A DNA stretch of 64,000 nt. Origin: Acidobacteriota bacterium (GTDB taxonomy: Bacteria; Acidobacteriota; Terriglobia; Versatilivoradales; Versatilivoraceae). Shown piece by piece: positions 53,147-61,058 of this stretch; within the stretch, counting starts at the first letter, position 1; each line of letters begins with the position of its first letter. The notes beneath the pieces were generated by a model, which did not search any database, was not told where the DNA came from, and saw only the letters and a list, made by a program, of their open reading frames with translations. The position numbers and the translations under genes are program-made. The stretch spans positions 1 through 64,000 of the forward strand of contig JAJDUG010000019.1 in the NCBI GenBank assembly GCA_022826755.1. Direction: 5' to 3'.

Positions 53147-54760
53147 ATGAACTACGGCAGAGGATTTCCAAAATCGGCCCATCGACGCAGGATGACACCT
53201 GCGGTCTTCCTGCCCCTGGTCTTGGCCGCCGCCGGGTGTGGAGGTTCCGCGCCTGCCGGACTTGAGGTCACCGCCTCCCAGCGGGTGCATCCGGTGTTGA
53301 TCCGCAACGAGCACAATTCCCTGATGCGGCTGACGGTTGAGGCCAAAGACCCCGGTCTCAGCGTCCTTTCCTTCGCTTTCAAGCTGAGCGGCACCGACGA
53401 TCCCACCGACATCGAGTCGCTCGAGTTGTTCTATTCGGGCGACGGGGAGGATCTTCAGACCGGGAACCGCTTCGGCGACCCCGCCGGCCCCGCTCCTGAA
53501 CTGGTCTTCCGCGGAGACCGGAAACTCCCGCCGGGGAAACACCTCTTCTGGCTCTCGGTTCGGCTGCAGCCCGACGCCGACCTGGGGCACCGGGTGGATG
53601 CGGTCTGCACCGCGGTCGAAACCTCGGCGGGAACCGCCAGGCCCAGGGACGCGACTCCCCGGGTCAGCAAGCGCATCGGGGTGGCTCTGCGCAAGCACAT
53701 GGAAGAAGGGGTGCATACCTACCGCATCCCCGCGCTGGCCACCACTCCCAAGGGCACGCTGCTGTGCGTCTACGACATGCGCAGACGCAAGTCGCGCGAC
53801 CTGCAGGAAGACATCGACGTCGGACTGAGCCGCAGCACCGACGGCGGCCGGACCTGGGGGACCCAGCGCGTGATCATGGACATGGGGGAATGGGGCGGGC
53901 TGCCCCAGCATGAAAACGGCATCGGCGACCCGGGCATCCTGGTCGATCCCAAGACCGGAGAGATCTTCGTCTGGGCCGTGTGGATGTGGGGCAAGCCCGG
54001 CAAGCACCAGTGGGTGGAGGACGGCTCCGAGCCCGGATACGACATCGCCAGGAGCGCCCAGGTCATGAGGGTCCGCTCCCGCGACGACGGCCTTTCCTGG
54101 ACCGAGCCCCGCAACCTCACCCGAAAGCTGAAGCAACCGGAATGGTGGCTCTTCGCCCCGGCGCCCAATCAGGGGATCGCCCTTTCCGACGGCACCCTGG
54201 TCATGCCCACCCAGGGGCGGGACCGGACGGGATATCCGTTCGCCAACATCACCTACAGCCGCGACCACGGCGCCACCTGGACGGTGAGCAACCACGCCTT
54301 CAGCGGCGGCAACGAAAGCCAGGCGGTCCAGCTCGGCGACAGGTCCATCATGCTGAACATGCGCAACGACAAGAAAGACCCCTACCGGGCCGTCTACGTG
54401 ACCCGGGACCTGGGGCAGACCTGGGAGCCCCACCCCACCAACCGCAAGGCCCTGGTGGAGCCCAACTGCAACGGCAGCCTGTACCGGTTCGACTACCGGG
54501 AGGGGGGCGAGGCCAAGACGCTCCTGCTCTTTGCCAACCCCAACTCGACAGAGGGGCGGCGCCACCATACCCTGAAGCTCAGCTTCGACCAGGGCATGAC
54601 CTGGCCGGAGGAATACCAGATCCTGCTGGACGAAGGCCGCGGGCGGGGCTACCCCAGCATCAGCCGGGTGGACGACCGTCACATCGGAATCGTCTACGAG
54701 GGGAGCCAGGCAGACCTGACCTTCGAGAAGCTGTCGCTGGAGGAGTTGCTGAAGCGGTAG
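53147..54760 (+). CDS. Exo-alpha-sialidase, lipoprotein (GH33)
   Basis: Protein of 537 aa. A leader with lipobox (LVLAAAGC, Cys near 31) suggests membrane anchoring. An N-terminal beta-sandwich (about 40-170) resembles the sialidase N-terminal or exosialidase carbohydrate-binding region; the propeller follows. Family residues: TYRIPALATT (RIP), YDMRRRKSRDL with Asp, GGNESQAVQL with Glu, IVYEGSQADL with Tyr. Asp boxes include STDGGRTW, SRDDGLSW, SRDHGATW and SFDQGMTW. GGAGGAGGAGA directly precedes the ATG. It probably removes terminal sialic acid from host or environmental glycans; together with the sialidase at 10018 it marks glycan foraging. Confidence 0.93.
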   Translation: MNYGRGFPKSAHRRRMTPAVFLPLVLAAAGCGGSAPAGLEVTASQRVHPVLIRNEHNSLMRLTVEAKDPGLSVLSFAFKLSGTDDPTDIESLELFYSGDGEDLQTGNRFGDPAGPAPELVFRGDRKLPPGKHLFWLSVRLQPDADLGHRVDAVCTAVETSAGTARPRDATPRVSKRIGVALRKHMEEGVHTYRIPALATTPKGTLLCVYDMRRRKSRDLQEDIDVGLSRSTDGGRTWGTQRVIMDMGEWGGLPQHENGIGDPGILVDPKTGEIFVWAVWMWGKPGKHQWVEDGSEPGYDIARSAQVMRVRSRDDGLSWTEPRNLTRKLKQPEWWLFAPAPNQGIALSDGTLVMPTQGRDRTGYPFANITYSRDHGATWTVSNHAFSGGNESQAVQLGDRSIMLNMRNDKKDPYRAVYVTRDLGQTWEPHPTNRKALVEPNCNGSLYRFDYREGGEAKTLLLFANPNSTEGRRHHTLKLSFDQGMTWPEEYQILLDEGRGRGYPSISRVDDRHIGIVYEGSQADLTFEKLSLEELLKR

Positions 54761-54804
54761 CGGCGAGAGGAAATCAACCGCCGCCTTGACGGCCGGGGCG
54801 CGGT

Positions 54805-55659
54805 TTATGGCTTGGCGGCGACCACCCGATTCTTCAGGACCCCGACTCCGTCGATTTCCACCGTAACCACGTCCCCGGGCTGCATTCCCTTGGTGGTTCC
54901 GGGAGTGCCGGTGAAGATCAGGTCGCCGGGCTCCAGGGTCACGTACCGGCTGATGAAGCTGACGGTTTCGGATATCCCGTGAATCATGTCGGAGATGTGG
55001 GCCTGCTGGCGCACTTCCCCGTTCAGCTTGAGCACCATCTTCAGTTTGCCGTAGTCCACGCCCGAGAGGATGTAGGGACCTGTCGGGCTGAAGGTGTCGG
55101 CGCCCTTGGCCCGCCACCACTGCACGTCCCCCTTCTGCCAGGTCCGGGCGCTGATGTCGTTGCCGCAGGTGATTCCCAGCACATGGTCGAGAGCGGCCTC
55201 CTTCGTGACCTTGCTGGCCCGCTTGCCGATGACGACCACCACCTCGGCTTCGTAGTGCACCGCATCGGTGTCGGCCGGCTGGACGATTTCTCCACCTTGG
55301 GGAAGCAGGGAGGAGGGCAGCTTGATGAACGGCTGCGGATGGGGGCTGGGCTCGGCATCCTCGTCGAGGTGGGACTTGTAGTTGCCCGCCAGCGCCAGCA
55401 CCTTGGAGGGGCTTTTGCTGGGCACCAGGACCGTGACATCGGCCAGAGGGTGAGTGGTCTCGGTCTTTTCCCAGGTCCCGAACAGGTCGCCCTTGAGCTC
55501 TCGGACCCGGTCCCCCTCCAGGATGCCGTAGGCTTCGCGGTCGCCCAGGCTGAAGCGAAGATATCGAGTCCCTCCGTCCTGTCGCGCTCCGGCCTGGCAG
55601 GACTGCGCCAGTCCCACGCCCGCCAGCAACAGCAATACCGCCATCCGCTGTAAAGTCAT
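54805..55659 (-). CDS. Fumarylacetoacetate hydrolase (FAH) family protein with signal peptide
   Basis: Protein of 284 aa. FAH fold motifs: KVLALAGNYKSHLDE (about 75), HYEAEVVVVIGKRA with metal-binding Glu (about 118), CGNDISARTWQ with Asp (about 150) and FSPTGPYI. Members hydrolyse or decarboxylate beta-diketo or 2-hydroxy acid substrates with Mg2+. ATG 55659 is chosen; a GTG two codons earlier is possible. The first 22 residues (MAVLLLLAGVGLAQSC) form an apparent export signal, atypical for FAH enzymes, which are cytosolic. It converges with the sialidase, 45 bp apart. Confidence 0.88.
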   Translation of the reverse strand: MTLQRMAVLLLLAGVGLAQSCQAGARQDGGTRYLRFSLGDREAYGILEGDRVRELKGDLFGTWEKTETTHPLADVTVLVPSKSPSKVLALAGNYKSHLDEDAEPSPHPQPFIKLPSSLLPQGGEIVQPADTDAVHYEAEVVVVIGKRASKVTKEAALDHVLGITCGNDISARTWQKGDVQWWRAKGADTFSPTGPYILSGVDYGKLKMVLKLNGEVRQQAHISDMIHGISETVSFISRYVTLEPGDLIFTGTPGTTKGMQPGDVVTVEIDGVGVLKNRVVAAKP

Positions 55660-55750
55660 CCCCACCCCCGTTAATTCAAAGTGTTCATGAAAGGGGCGCC
55701 AGCATATCCCGACCCCTCCGGCACTGTCAACGTGGGCGGGCGGCGGCGGG

Positions 55751-56548
55751 CTAGCCGGAGGATTTCAAGGCGCGGTTGCTGCCCGTGGAACTCTCGCCGC
55801 CGTCGGCTACGAGGCAGGCGCCGGTGACGAAGGAGGCCTCGTCGGACGCCAGGAACAGGGCGCAAGCGGCGATCTCCGCCGGCTCGGCAGGCCGGCCGAG
55901 CATGGTGGGCCTCCCGAATTCTTCCCTGAACTCCTCGAAACTCTTCCCGGCATCGGCGGCGCGCCGCCGGTGAAAGGGGGTCATGGTGGGGCCCGGGCAC
56001 AGGGCATTGACCCGGATGCCGTCCTCGGCATGGTCCCGGGCCATGGCGCGGGTCAGGCCGGTGACCGCCGCCTTGGTGGTATCGTACTGAACCGAGTGGT
56101 AGCTGGCGATGAAGGCGCTGTTGGAGGCGATGTTGACGATGCTGCCCTTGCCGGAACTCCGCAGCGCCGGGATGGCGGCCTGGGCGCAGAAGGCGTATCC
56201 CTTGACGTTGACGCCCCAGATGGTGTCCCAGCTTTCCTCGCCGGCATCTTCCACGGTGTGGTAGAGGCGTATGGCGGCATTGTTCACCAGAATATCCAGC
56301 CGCCCGAAGCGCTCGACCGCGCGCCCGATGAAGGCATCAGCCTCGGCCTGACGGTCCAGCCGGGCCTCCACGAAGAGAACCTCGCCGCCGGACGCCCGGA
56401 TCTCCCGGGCAACCTCGCTTCCGCGGGCGGTATCCCGGTCGGCAAAGGCCACCCGCGCCCCCTCGGCCACGAACAGCCGCACCGTGGCTTCCCCGATGCC
56501 GGAGGCGCCACCGGTGACCGCCGCCACCTTGCCGTCCAGTCTTCCCAT
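55751..56548 (-). CDS. Short-chain dehydrogenase/reductase (SDR)
   Basis: Protein of 265 aa. Cofactor loop TGGASGIG (about 12-19), NNAAIRLY at about 85, catalytic Ser in NIASNSAF (about 136), and Tyr/Lys in QYDTTKAAV (about 149-153), then NALCPGPTMTPF. The C-terminus is GACLVADGG as in classic SDRs. ATG 56548 is used with AGGACAGGACCG upstream. NADH versus NADPH preference cannot be decided; the acidic residue at the end of the second strand (FADRD) points to NAD. Downstream cupin and FAH genes suggest a small catabolic group, all minus strand. Confidence 0.92.
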   Translation of the reverse strand: MGRLDGKVAAVTGGASGIGEATVRLFVAEGARVAFADRDTARGSEVAREIRASGGEVLFVEARLDRQAEADAFIGRAVERFGRLDILVNNAAIRLYHTVEDAGEESWDTIWGVNVKGYAFCAQAAIPALRSSGKGSIVNIASNSAFIASYHSVQYDTTKAAVTGLTRAMARDHAEDGIRVNALCPGPTMTPFHRRRAADAGKSFEEFREEFGRPTMLGRPAEPAEIAACALFLASDEASFVTGACLVADGGESSTGSNRALKSSG

Positions 56549-56606
56549 CGGTCCTGTCCTTGAAAACATCCGAGGCGCGGGCGGGCAAGCCCGGACACAC
56601 GATCGA

Positions 56607-56975
56607 TCAGCGCGGCGCTTCCGCGGTGGGGAAATCCGCCGGCATGGTTATCTCGATCACTTCAAAGTCGTCTGAGAACTCCAGCACCTCGTGCTTGATT
56701 TTGGGTGGCTGGTACCAACTGTCGCCGGCCTCGAACCGGACCTCGCCGACATCTTCGAACTCGACCCGGGTCCAGCCCCGCAGCACGTAGTTCATCTGGA
56801 ACTCGAGGTCGTGGGTGTGACGCCCGCCGGGTCCGCTGCAGGATTGGGTGGCCCGGATGCAGTGGGCCAGAACCTTGCCCTTGGTGGCCGCAACGATGCC
56901 GAGATCCCGATACTCGAAGTAGGAGCGGAGGCCGGGCTTCCATTCCGCCGACTTGTGAAACGCCATGGTGGTCAT
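56607..56975 (-). CDS. Cupin-domain protein
   Basis: Protein of 122 aa with a single cupin barrel: GGRHTHDLEFQMNYVLRG (G-x-H-x-H...E motif 1, residues about 50-68) and GDSWYQPPKIKHEVLEF (motif 2, with P and H). This metal-binding pattern is typical of small cupins acting as isomerases, dioxygenases or sensors. GGGAGGATC lies upstream of ATG 56975. Encoded just upstream of the SDR in the same direction, so probably co-expressed. Function not assignable. Confidence 0.87.
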   Translation of the reverse strand: MTTMAFHKSAEWKPGLRSYFEYRDLGIVAATKGKVLAHCIRATQSCSGPGGRHTHDLEFQMNYVLRGWTRVEFEDVGEVRFEAGDSWYQPPKIKHEVLEFSDDFEVIEITMPADFPTAEAPR

Positions 56976-57482
56976 GCTGACTGATCCTCCCTGGGTTGGA
57001 CGAGATTGATTAAGGACAGGCAGGCATTCTAATCCGAACCCGACTCCCCCGCCCCATCAAATTTCCGGAGAGGGCAGACAGGCAAAAGAACATGGCCACG
57101 TTGCGCCGGTGGCCCCACCCGGGAGCGCGGGCGTCCCGCCCGCATCCTTATTCCTGCACAAAGGATGTGAGCCAATGCCACTGCCGCCCACGGCGCGCCG
57201 GACTTCCCGTTGCAGGGGGCTCTTCCACCAAGCGGAAGGGGAATATCGGCGCCCTTCGTGGATATCCTTTTTTGAGCCGTTGTGTCTTTGGCGGATGACC
57301 CCTCAACCGGTTTTCCTTCCCCCGACCCCAAGGGTTGTTTCAGGCAACGCGACAACCCGGTCCAGGCGGGCCTTGACTCCCTGCCGGGGACGTGAAACCC
57401 TTGCAAGTTCCAAGGGAATCCTTCCAAGTGCGGACCGCCCGGCGCATGCAATCGACCCGGCCGCCATCAGGAGGCGCATTCC
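56976..57482. other. Intergenic region with GC palindromic repeat
   Basis: About 500 bases with no supported gene. It includes the second 26-bp palindromic repeat (57119-57144), a stretch with gcccttcgtggatatcc near 57261 and the leader of the downstream propeller gene, where AGGAGG lies before ATG 57483. Confidence 0.6.
57119..57144 (+). repeat. 26-bp GC palindromic repeat, copy 2
   Basis: Identical to 52913-52938, with the same seven-base arms gcgggcg and cgcccgc. Sequence context on both sides differs. Confidence 0.85.
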
Positions 57483-58283
57483 ATGATGGAACGCAGACAG
57501 TTCCTGGGGCTGCTGGCCGCGGCCCCCGTGCTCGGCAAAATCCCCATGCGCAAGGCCGGCAGCGTGGAAACCGTCTTCAAGAGCCCCGGGGCCTACCCCA
57601 ACGGCCTGCAGGCGACCGACGAGGGTCTGTGGATTATCGATGGGGAGGACGCCCGAGCCCACCTCGTCAGCTACAGCGACGGAAAGGTGCTGCGGGGTTT
57701 CGATACCGAGGCCGTCCACCCCAGCGGAATCACATTCGACGGAGAGGCCATCTGGGTGGCGTCGACCTACAGCCGGGAGATCATCCGCGCCGATGCCTCC
57801 AGCGGCAAGACCCTTGCCAAGCACTTCACGCCGGGGGCCGGGGTGATCTACAAGATGCCCTCCGATCCCCCCGGCCGCCGGAGCCCGCTGGCCCCTCCCC
57901 CGCCGCCACCGAGCGAACCGCCCGCCCCCGCCCAGCCCCGACCCGCAACCGGGGCGCACGGTCTGGAATGGCGAGAGGGCAAGCTCTGGGTGGCGGTGCC
58001 GCCGTCACGAATGATCTACCGCATCGACCCCGAAAGCTGGATGGTGGAGCAGCGCTTTCCCTCCGCGGCCAACCGCCCCCACGGCATCGGCTGGGAAGGC
58101 GACACCCTGTGGTGCACCGACACCAACCTCAACGCCTTCTTCAAGCACGATCCCAAGTCCGGCGAGATCCTCGCGAAGATCCAGCTCGCCGACGATGACC
58201 CCCTGCCCCACGGAATGACCATCCGCGACGGCGTCCTCTGGTACTGCGACGACGTCGGCATCGTCTGCCGGCTGAAGCTCTGA
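57483..58283 (+). CDS. Exported beta-propeller protein with Pro-rich insert
   Basis: Protein of 266 aa with a twin-arginine-like leader (MMERRQFLGLLAAAPVLG). Repeated blades of glutamine-cyclotransferase/SMP-30-like type: NGLQATDEGLWIIDG, HPSGITFDGEAIWVAS, HGLEWREGKLWVAV, HGIGWEGDTLWCTD and HGMTIRDGVLWYCD. The regularly repeated H-G/P-x-GLxW pattern is clear. A proline-rich insert (residues about 128-153, including APPPPPPSEPP) interrupts the fold. Such proteins are often secreted lactonases or quinoprotein-like sensors, but no active site can be assigned here. Confidence 0.72.
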   Translation: MMERRQFLGLLAAAPVLGKIPMRKAGSVETVFKSPGAYPNGLQATDEGLWIIDGEDARAHLVSYSDGKVLRGFDTEAVHPSGITFDGEAIWVASTYSREIIRADASSGKTLAKHFTPGAGVIYKMPSDPPGRRSPLAPPPPPPSEPPAPAQPRPATGAHGLEWREGKLWVAVPPSRMIYRIDPESWMVEQRFPSAANRPHGIGWEGDTLWCTDTNLNAFFKHDPKSGEILAKIQLADDDPLPHGMTIRDGVLWYCDDVGIVCRLKL

Positions 58284-58311
58284 CCCATACCACTCCCTTG
58301 GAGCTCCAATC

Positions 58312-58332
58312 ACTCCCCCCTTGAGGGGGAGT
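58312..58332. terminator. Bidirectional hairpin terminator
   Basis: Arms actccccc and gggggagt around cttga form a strong 8-bp stem between two converging genes. There is no clear T-tract on the plus strand, so its strength is uncertain. Confidence 0.5.
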
Positions 58333-58368
58333 CGCCCTGCACAAAGCTCGGACTGCTACCCGCGACCC

Positions 58369-59199
58369 CTACGGCTTCTGCCCTATGGCCTCTCCCCAGG
58401 CGATGGCGGAGACGGCGCCCGGGGAATCCCTCCACTGATCCAGCAGGCGGCGCCAGTTGGCGAATTTCTCCTGAGTTGCCAGCCCGTACTTGATGGCGGC
58501 CTCGACGGTTTCGGGGGCGAAGAACCAACTGAGGGAAAAGGCGTGGTAGAAGGCAACGTCCTCGGGTGTGCCGAAGTATTCGAACGACGCGCTTCTATGG
58601 ATCACCGAGAACCCGGCCTCGAGAAATCGTCTCGGCAGCTCCTTGCCCATCTCCGGATGGGAGCCGTTGGCTTCCAGCAGCTTCGAGAAGGTCAACCAGG
58701 CGTCGGCGAGGGCCTCGACTGCGGGTTCGGCAAAGGAGGAGGACCCGATCATTTCGCGAGCCGAGATGAGGCCTCCCGATTTCAATACCCGTTTCACCTC
58801 GGCCAGGACGGCATCGGTGTCCGGAACGTGCATGAGGACTGCGTGACAGTGGACCGCATCGAACGAAGTGTCTTCATAGGGAAGCCGGGTCGCATCGCCT
58901 GTCCGGAAGACCGCGTTGCGGTGTCCGCCCGCGGTAGCGGCTGCCCGGGCTATCTCGATCTGTGTCTCTTCCATGTCCATGCCGTGCAGCTCTCCAGGGT
59001 CCACCGCTTTCGCCAACCCCATAGAGATGGTTCCCGGACCGCAACCCAGATCGAGAACGCGCATTCCGGGCTTGAGGCGGACCAGCAGGTGCGCGGCATT
59101 GGTTTCGGCGTTGCGGCGGTCGAGAAATTTCAGGAACTCATCGCTGTAACCCATGGTGTAGGAAGAATTGGCGGAATCCGGGTTCCGGCTACTGTTCAT
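58369..59199 (-). CDS. SAM-dependent class I methyltransferase
   Basis: Protein of 276 aa. The SAM-binding motif I is VLDLGCGPGTISMGLA at about residues 50-65, motif II HGMDMEETQIEIA near 78 and a later DAVHCHAVLMHVPD segment (about 118-131) with the usual acidic residue. The remainder is cap-like, with FLEAGFSVIHRSASFEYFGT. ATG 59199 is used with AGGAGGGAACAG upstream; a longer frame to 59229 exists. The overall look is UbiE/COQ5-like, but the methyl acceptor is unknown. Close to the Nramp gene but reading out of phase with any clear pathway. Confidence 0.88.
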   Translation of the reverse strand: MNSSRNPDSANSSYTMGYSDEFLKFLDRRNAETNAAHLLVRLKPGMRVLDLGCGPGTISMGLAKAVDPGELHGMDMEETQIEIARAAATAGGHRNAVFRTGDATRLPYEDTSFDAVHCHAVLMHVPDTDAVLAEVKRVLKSGGLISAREMIGSSSFAEPAVEALADAWLTFSKLLEANGSHPEMGKELPRRFLEAGFSVIHRSASFEYFGTPEDVAFYHAFSLSWFFAPETVEAAIKYGLATQEKFANWRRLLDQWRDSPGAVSAIAWGEAIGQKP

Positions 59200-59292
59200 T
59201 GACTGTTCCCTCCTGGTCTTTTGCAACAACCGCTGCCGCGGCTATGGCTGGCTGATAACGGAGAAGAGATACTCACGCTGCGAGGTTGCTCC

Positions 59293-60507
59293 TTACTCCA
59301 CGAGTCCCGCAATGCGGGCCAGTTGCACGACCGAGAGCGCGGCGATCACCAGCACCACCAGAACGCCGAGCGCGTTGGCCAGGCGGGTGTTGCGGAAGCG
59401 GCCCATGATCTCGGTCCGGTTGGCAATGACCAGCAGCAGCACCAGCACCACCGGCAGGAACAGGGCGTTGGCCGCCTGCGCCAGGACGATCACCCGATAG
59501 GGCGAACCGCCGGCGAACACGCCGAACAAAACGCCGGTAACCAGCACGAACCCGCCCAGCAGCCGCAGCCGGCCGCTCCGCAGGTCGGGAGGCCAGCCGA
59601 AGGCCCCGGAGACGGCGTAGGCGGCAGCCAGAGGGGCGGTGATCGACGACGTCAGCCCGGCGGCGAACAGGCCGGCAGCGAACAGCACCGGCGCCGCCGG
59701 CCCCAGGACCGGCTCCAGCCGCTGGCCGACGGTGGCGGCGCTCACCTCCACCCCCAGGCCCTGCAGGGGTATGGCGGTGACCAGCACCGAAGCGGTGACC
59801 AGTCCCCCGAGGGTTACCGAGAGGAGGGTGTCGAGCCGCGCTTCCTTCACGTTGGCGTCCTTGCGCCCCGCGTCCGGCCACTGCTCGAGCGCGGTGCTCG
59901 CGTGCAGAAACAGGTTGTAGGAGACCACCGTGGTGCCGATCAGAGCCAGCACGATCAGAAGCGAGCCCGGCGGCACGCTCGGCACCAGCGCGCCCGCCGC
60001 CAGCTCCCCCAGGCTCGGAGCGGTCATGGCGGCGACGACGCAAAAGGTGACGCCCATCACCACCACCAGCGCCACCAGCACGTTCTGGATGGTTCGATAT
60101 TTGCCTGTCAGCAACAGACCGCCGGCGACAGCGCCCAGCAAGAGAATTGCAACAGCCGGCTCCAGCCCGGTCAGCGCGTTGAAGCCGAGCGAGGCGCCCA
60201 GCAGGTTGCCGGCCTGGAAGGCGGCGTTGCCCAGCAGGATTGTCACCGCGATCAGCAGGATGACCACGCCTCTGAGCAGCGGCGAGGCGATGCCGGCCCG
60301 GATCGACTCGGCCAGGCCCTGTCCCCCGGCGATGCCCACCCGGGCCGCCATGTCCTGCAGCACGATGGTGGCCGCCACCGAAAAGACGATAGCCCAGAGC
60401 AGGGCGGCGCCGTAGCCGGCCCCGGCCGTGCTGGCCGTCACGATGGTGCCCGGGCCGATGAAGGCGGCCGATACCAGCAGTCCCGGTCCGAGTCGGAATC
60501 TGGCCAT
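59293..60507 (-). CDS. Nramp-family transporter homologue lacking metal-site motifs
   Basis: Membrane protein of 404 aa with about 11 helices, belonging to the Nramp family. Where canonical Nramp transporters have DPGN in helix 1, this has GPGT (residues 18-21, FIGPGTIVTASTAGAGYG), and the helix-6 MPH metal motif is replaced by SYN in TTVVSYNLFLHAS. Without these ligands Mn2+/Fe2+ transport is unlikely; a Mg2+-type or organic substrate is possible. ATG 60507 gives the correct N-terminus; a frame to 60825 overlaps the regulator region. It diverges from the XRE regulator at 60678. Confidence 0.85.
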   Translation of the reverse strand: MARFRLGPGLLVSAAFIGPGTIVTASTAGAGYGAALLWAIVFSVAATIVLQDMAARVGIAGGQGLAESIRAGIASPLLRGVVILLIAVTILLGNAAFQAGNLLGASLGFNALTGLEPAVAILLLGAVAGGLLLTGKYRTIQNVLVALVVVMGVTFCVVAAMTAPSLGELAAGALVPSVPPGSLLIVLALIGTTVVSYNLFLHASTALEQWPDAGRKDANVKEARLDTLLSVTLGGLVTASVLVTAIPLQGLGVEVSAATVGQRLEPVLGPAAPVLFAAGLFAAGLTSSITAPLAAAYAVSGAFGWPPDLRSGRLRLLGGFVLVTGVLFGVFAGGSPYRVIVLAQAANALFLPVVLVLLLVIANRTEIMGRFRNTRLANALGVLVVLVIAALSVVQLARIAGLVE

Positions 60508-60642
60508 GGGAGGAATCTCGAGGGACCAACCGCCAGCCGGCGAGCGCTGGCCGCCGATGGTTACTTTCCGATTTCCTGCAGACGGTAGCGTACCACGATT
60601 GCCGGTTGGAGGCGGCGCCTCGACGTTCGGGGAATTTTTAAT

Positions 60643-60671
60643 TTGACAAATTTCAAAGTGTGTACTAGTTA
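60643..60671 (+). promoter_or_regulatory. Consensus promoter directly before the XRE gene, leaderless type
   Basis: TTGACA at 60643-60648 and TAGTTA at 60666-60671 are 17 bp apart, and only 6 bases separate the latter from ATG 60678. Transcription would begin at or beside the start codon, giving a leaderless mRNA. Flanking gtgta (60658-60662) and tacac (60673-60677) are inverted, a candidate operator for the encoded regulator. Position and AT-richness stand out against the surrounding GC-rich sequence. Confidence 0.6.
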
Positions 60672-60677
60672 ATACAC

Positions 60678-61031
60678 ATGACACATTTTGGAAAGAGCAT
60701 TCGAACCCGCCGAGAGCGCCTCCACCTGGAGGACAAGCGCTTTTCCCTGCGCCAAGTGGCCCAGCGCATCGGGATCGAGCCGGCCTACCTGAGCAAGATC
60801 GAGCGGGGCGAGGTCTCGCCGCCATCGGAGGCCACCACGGTCAGGCTCGCCCACGAGCTGGGTGAGGACCCCGACGTGCTCCTGGCCCTGGCCGGGAAGG
60901 TCTCGGGCGACCTTCAGAACATCATCCGCAAGCGGCCCAAGCTGTTCGCGGAATTGATCCGCCAACTGAAGGAAGCACCCGACCACGCGCTCCTCCACGT
61001 GGTGCGCGAGGTGCGGGACGGCGAATGGTGA
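60678..61031 (+). CDS. XRE-family transcriptional regulator
   Basis: Protein of 117 aa. An N-terminal helix-turn-helix: FSLRQVAQRIGIEPAYLSKI followed by ERGEVSPPSEATTVRLAHELG, standard for Cro/cI-type regulators. The remainder (about 80-117) is helical. Its promoter overlaps the start codon, a common autorepression layout. It lies immediately before the unknown 340-aa gene (27 bp), which is probably its target or effector, and it diverges from the Nramp-type gene. May respond to a small ligand or a protein partner; unknown. Confidence 0.9.
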   Translation: MTHFGKSIRTRRERLHLEDKRFSLRQVAQRIGIEPAYLSKIERGEVSPPSEATTVRLAHELGEDPDVLLALAGKVSGDLQNIIRKRPKLFAELIRQLKEAPDHALLHVVREVRDGEW

Positions 61032-61058
61032 GGACGAACCGACAAGGAGACATGGACG

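Noticed and set aside
57392..58198. Overlapping plus-strand frame of 268 codons within the propeller gene
   Set aside because: Arg/Pro/Ala-rich shadow in another frame; the propeller frame has regular blade motifs and a Tat leader.
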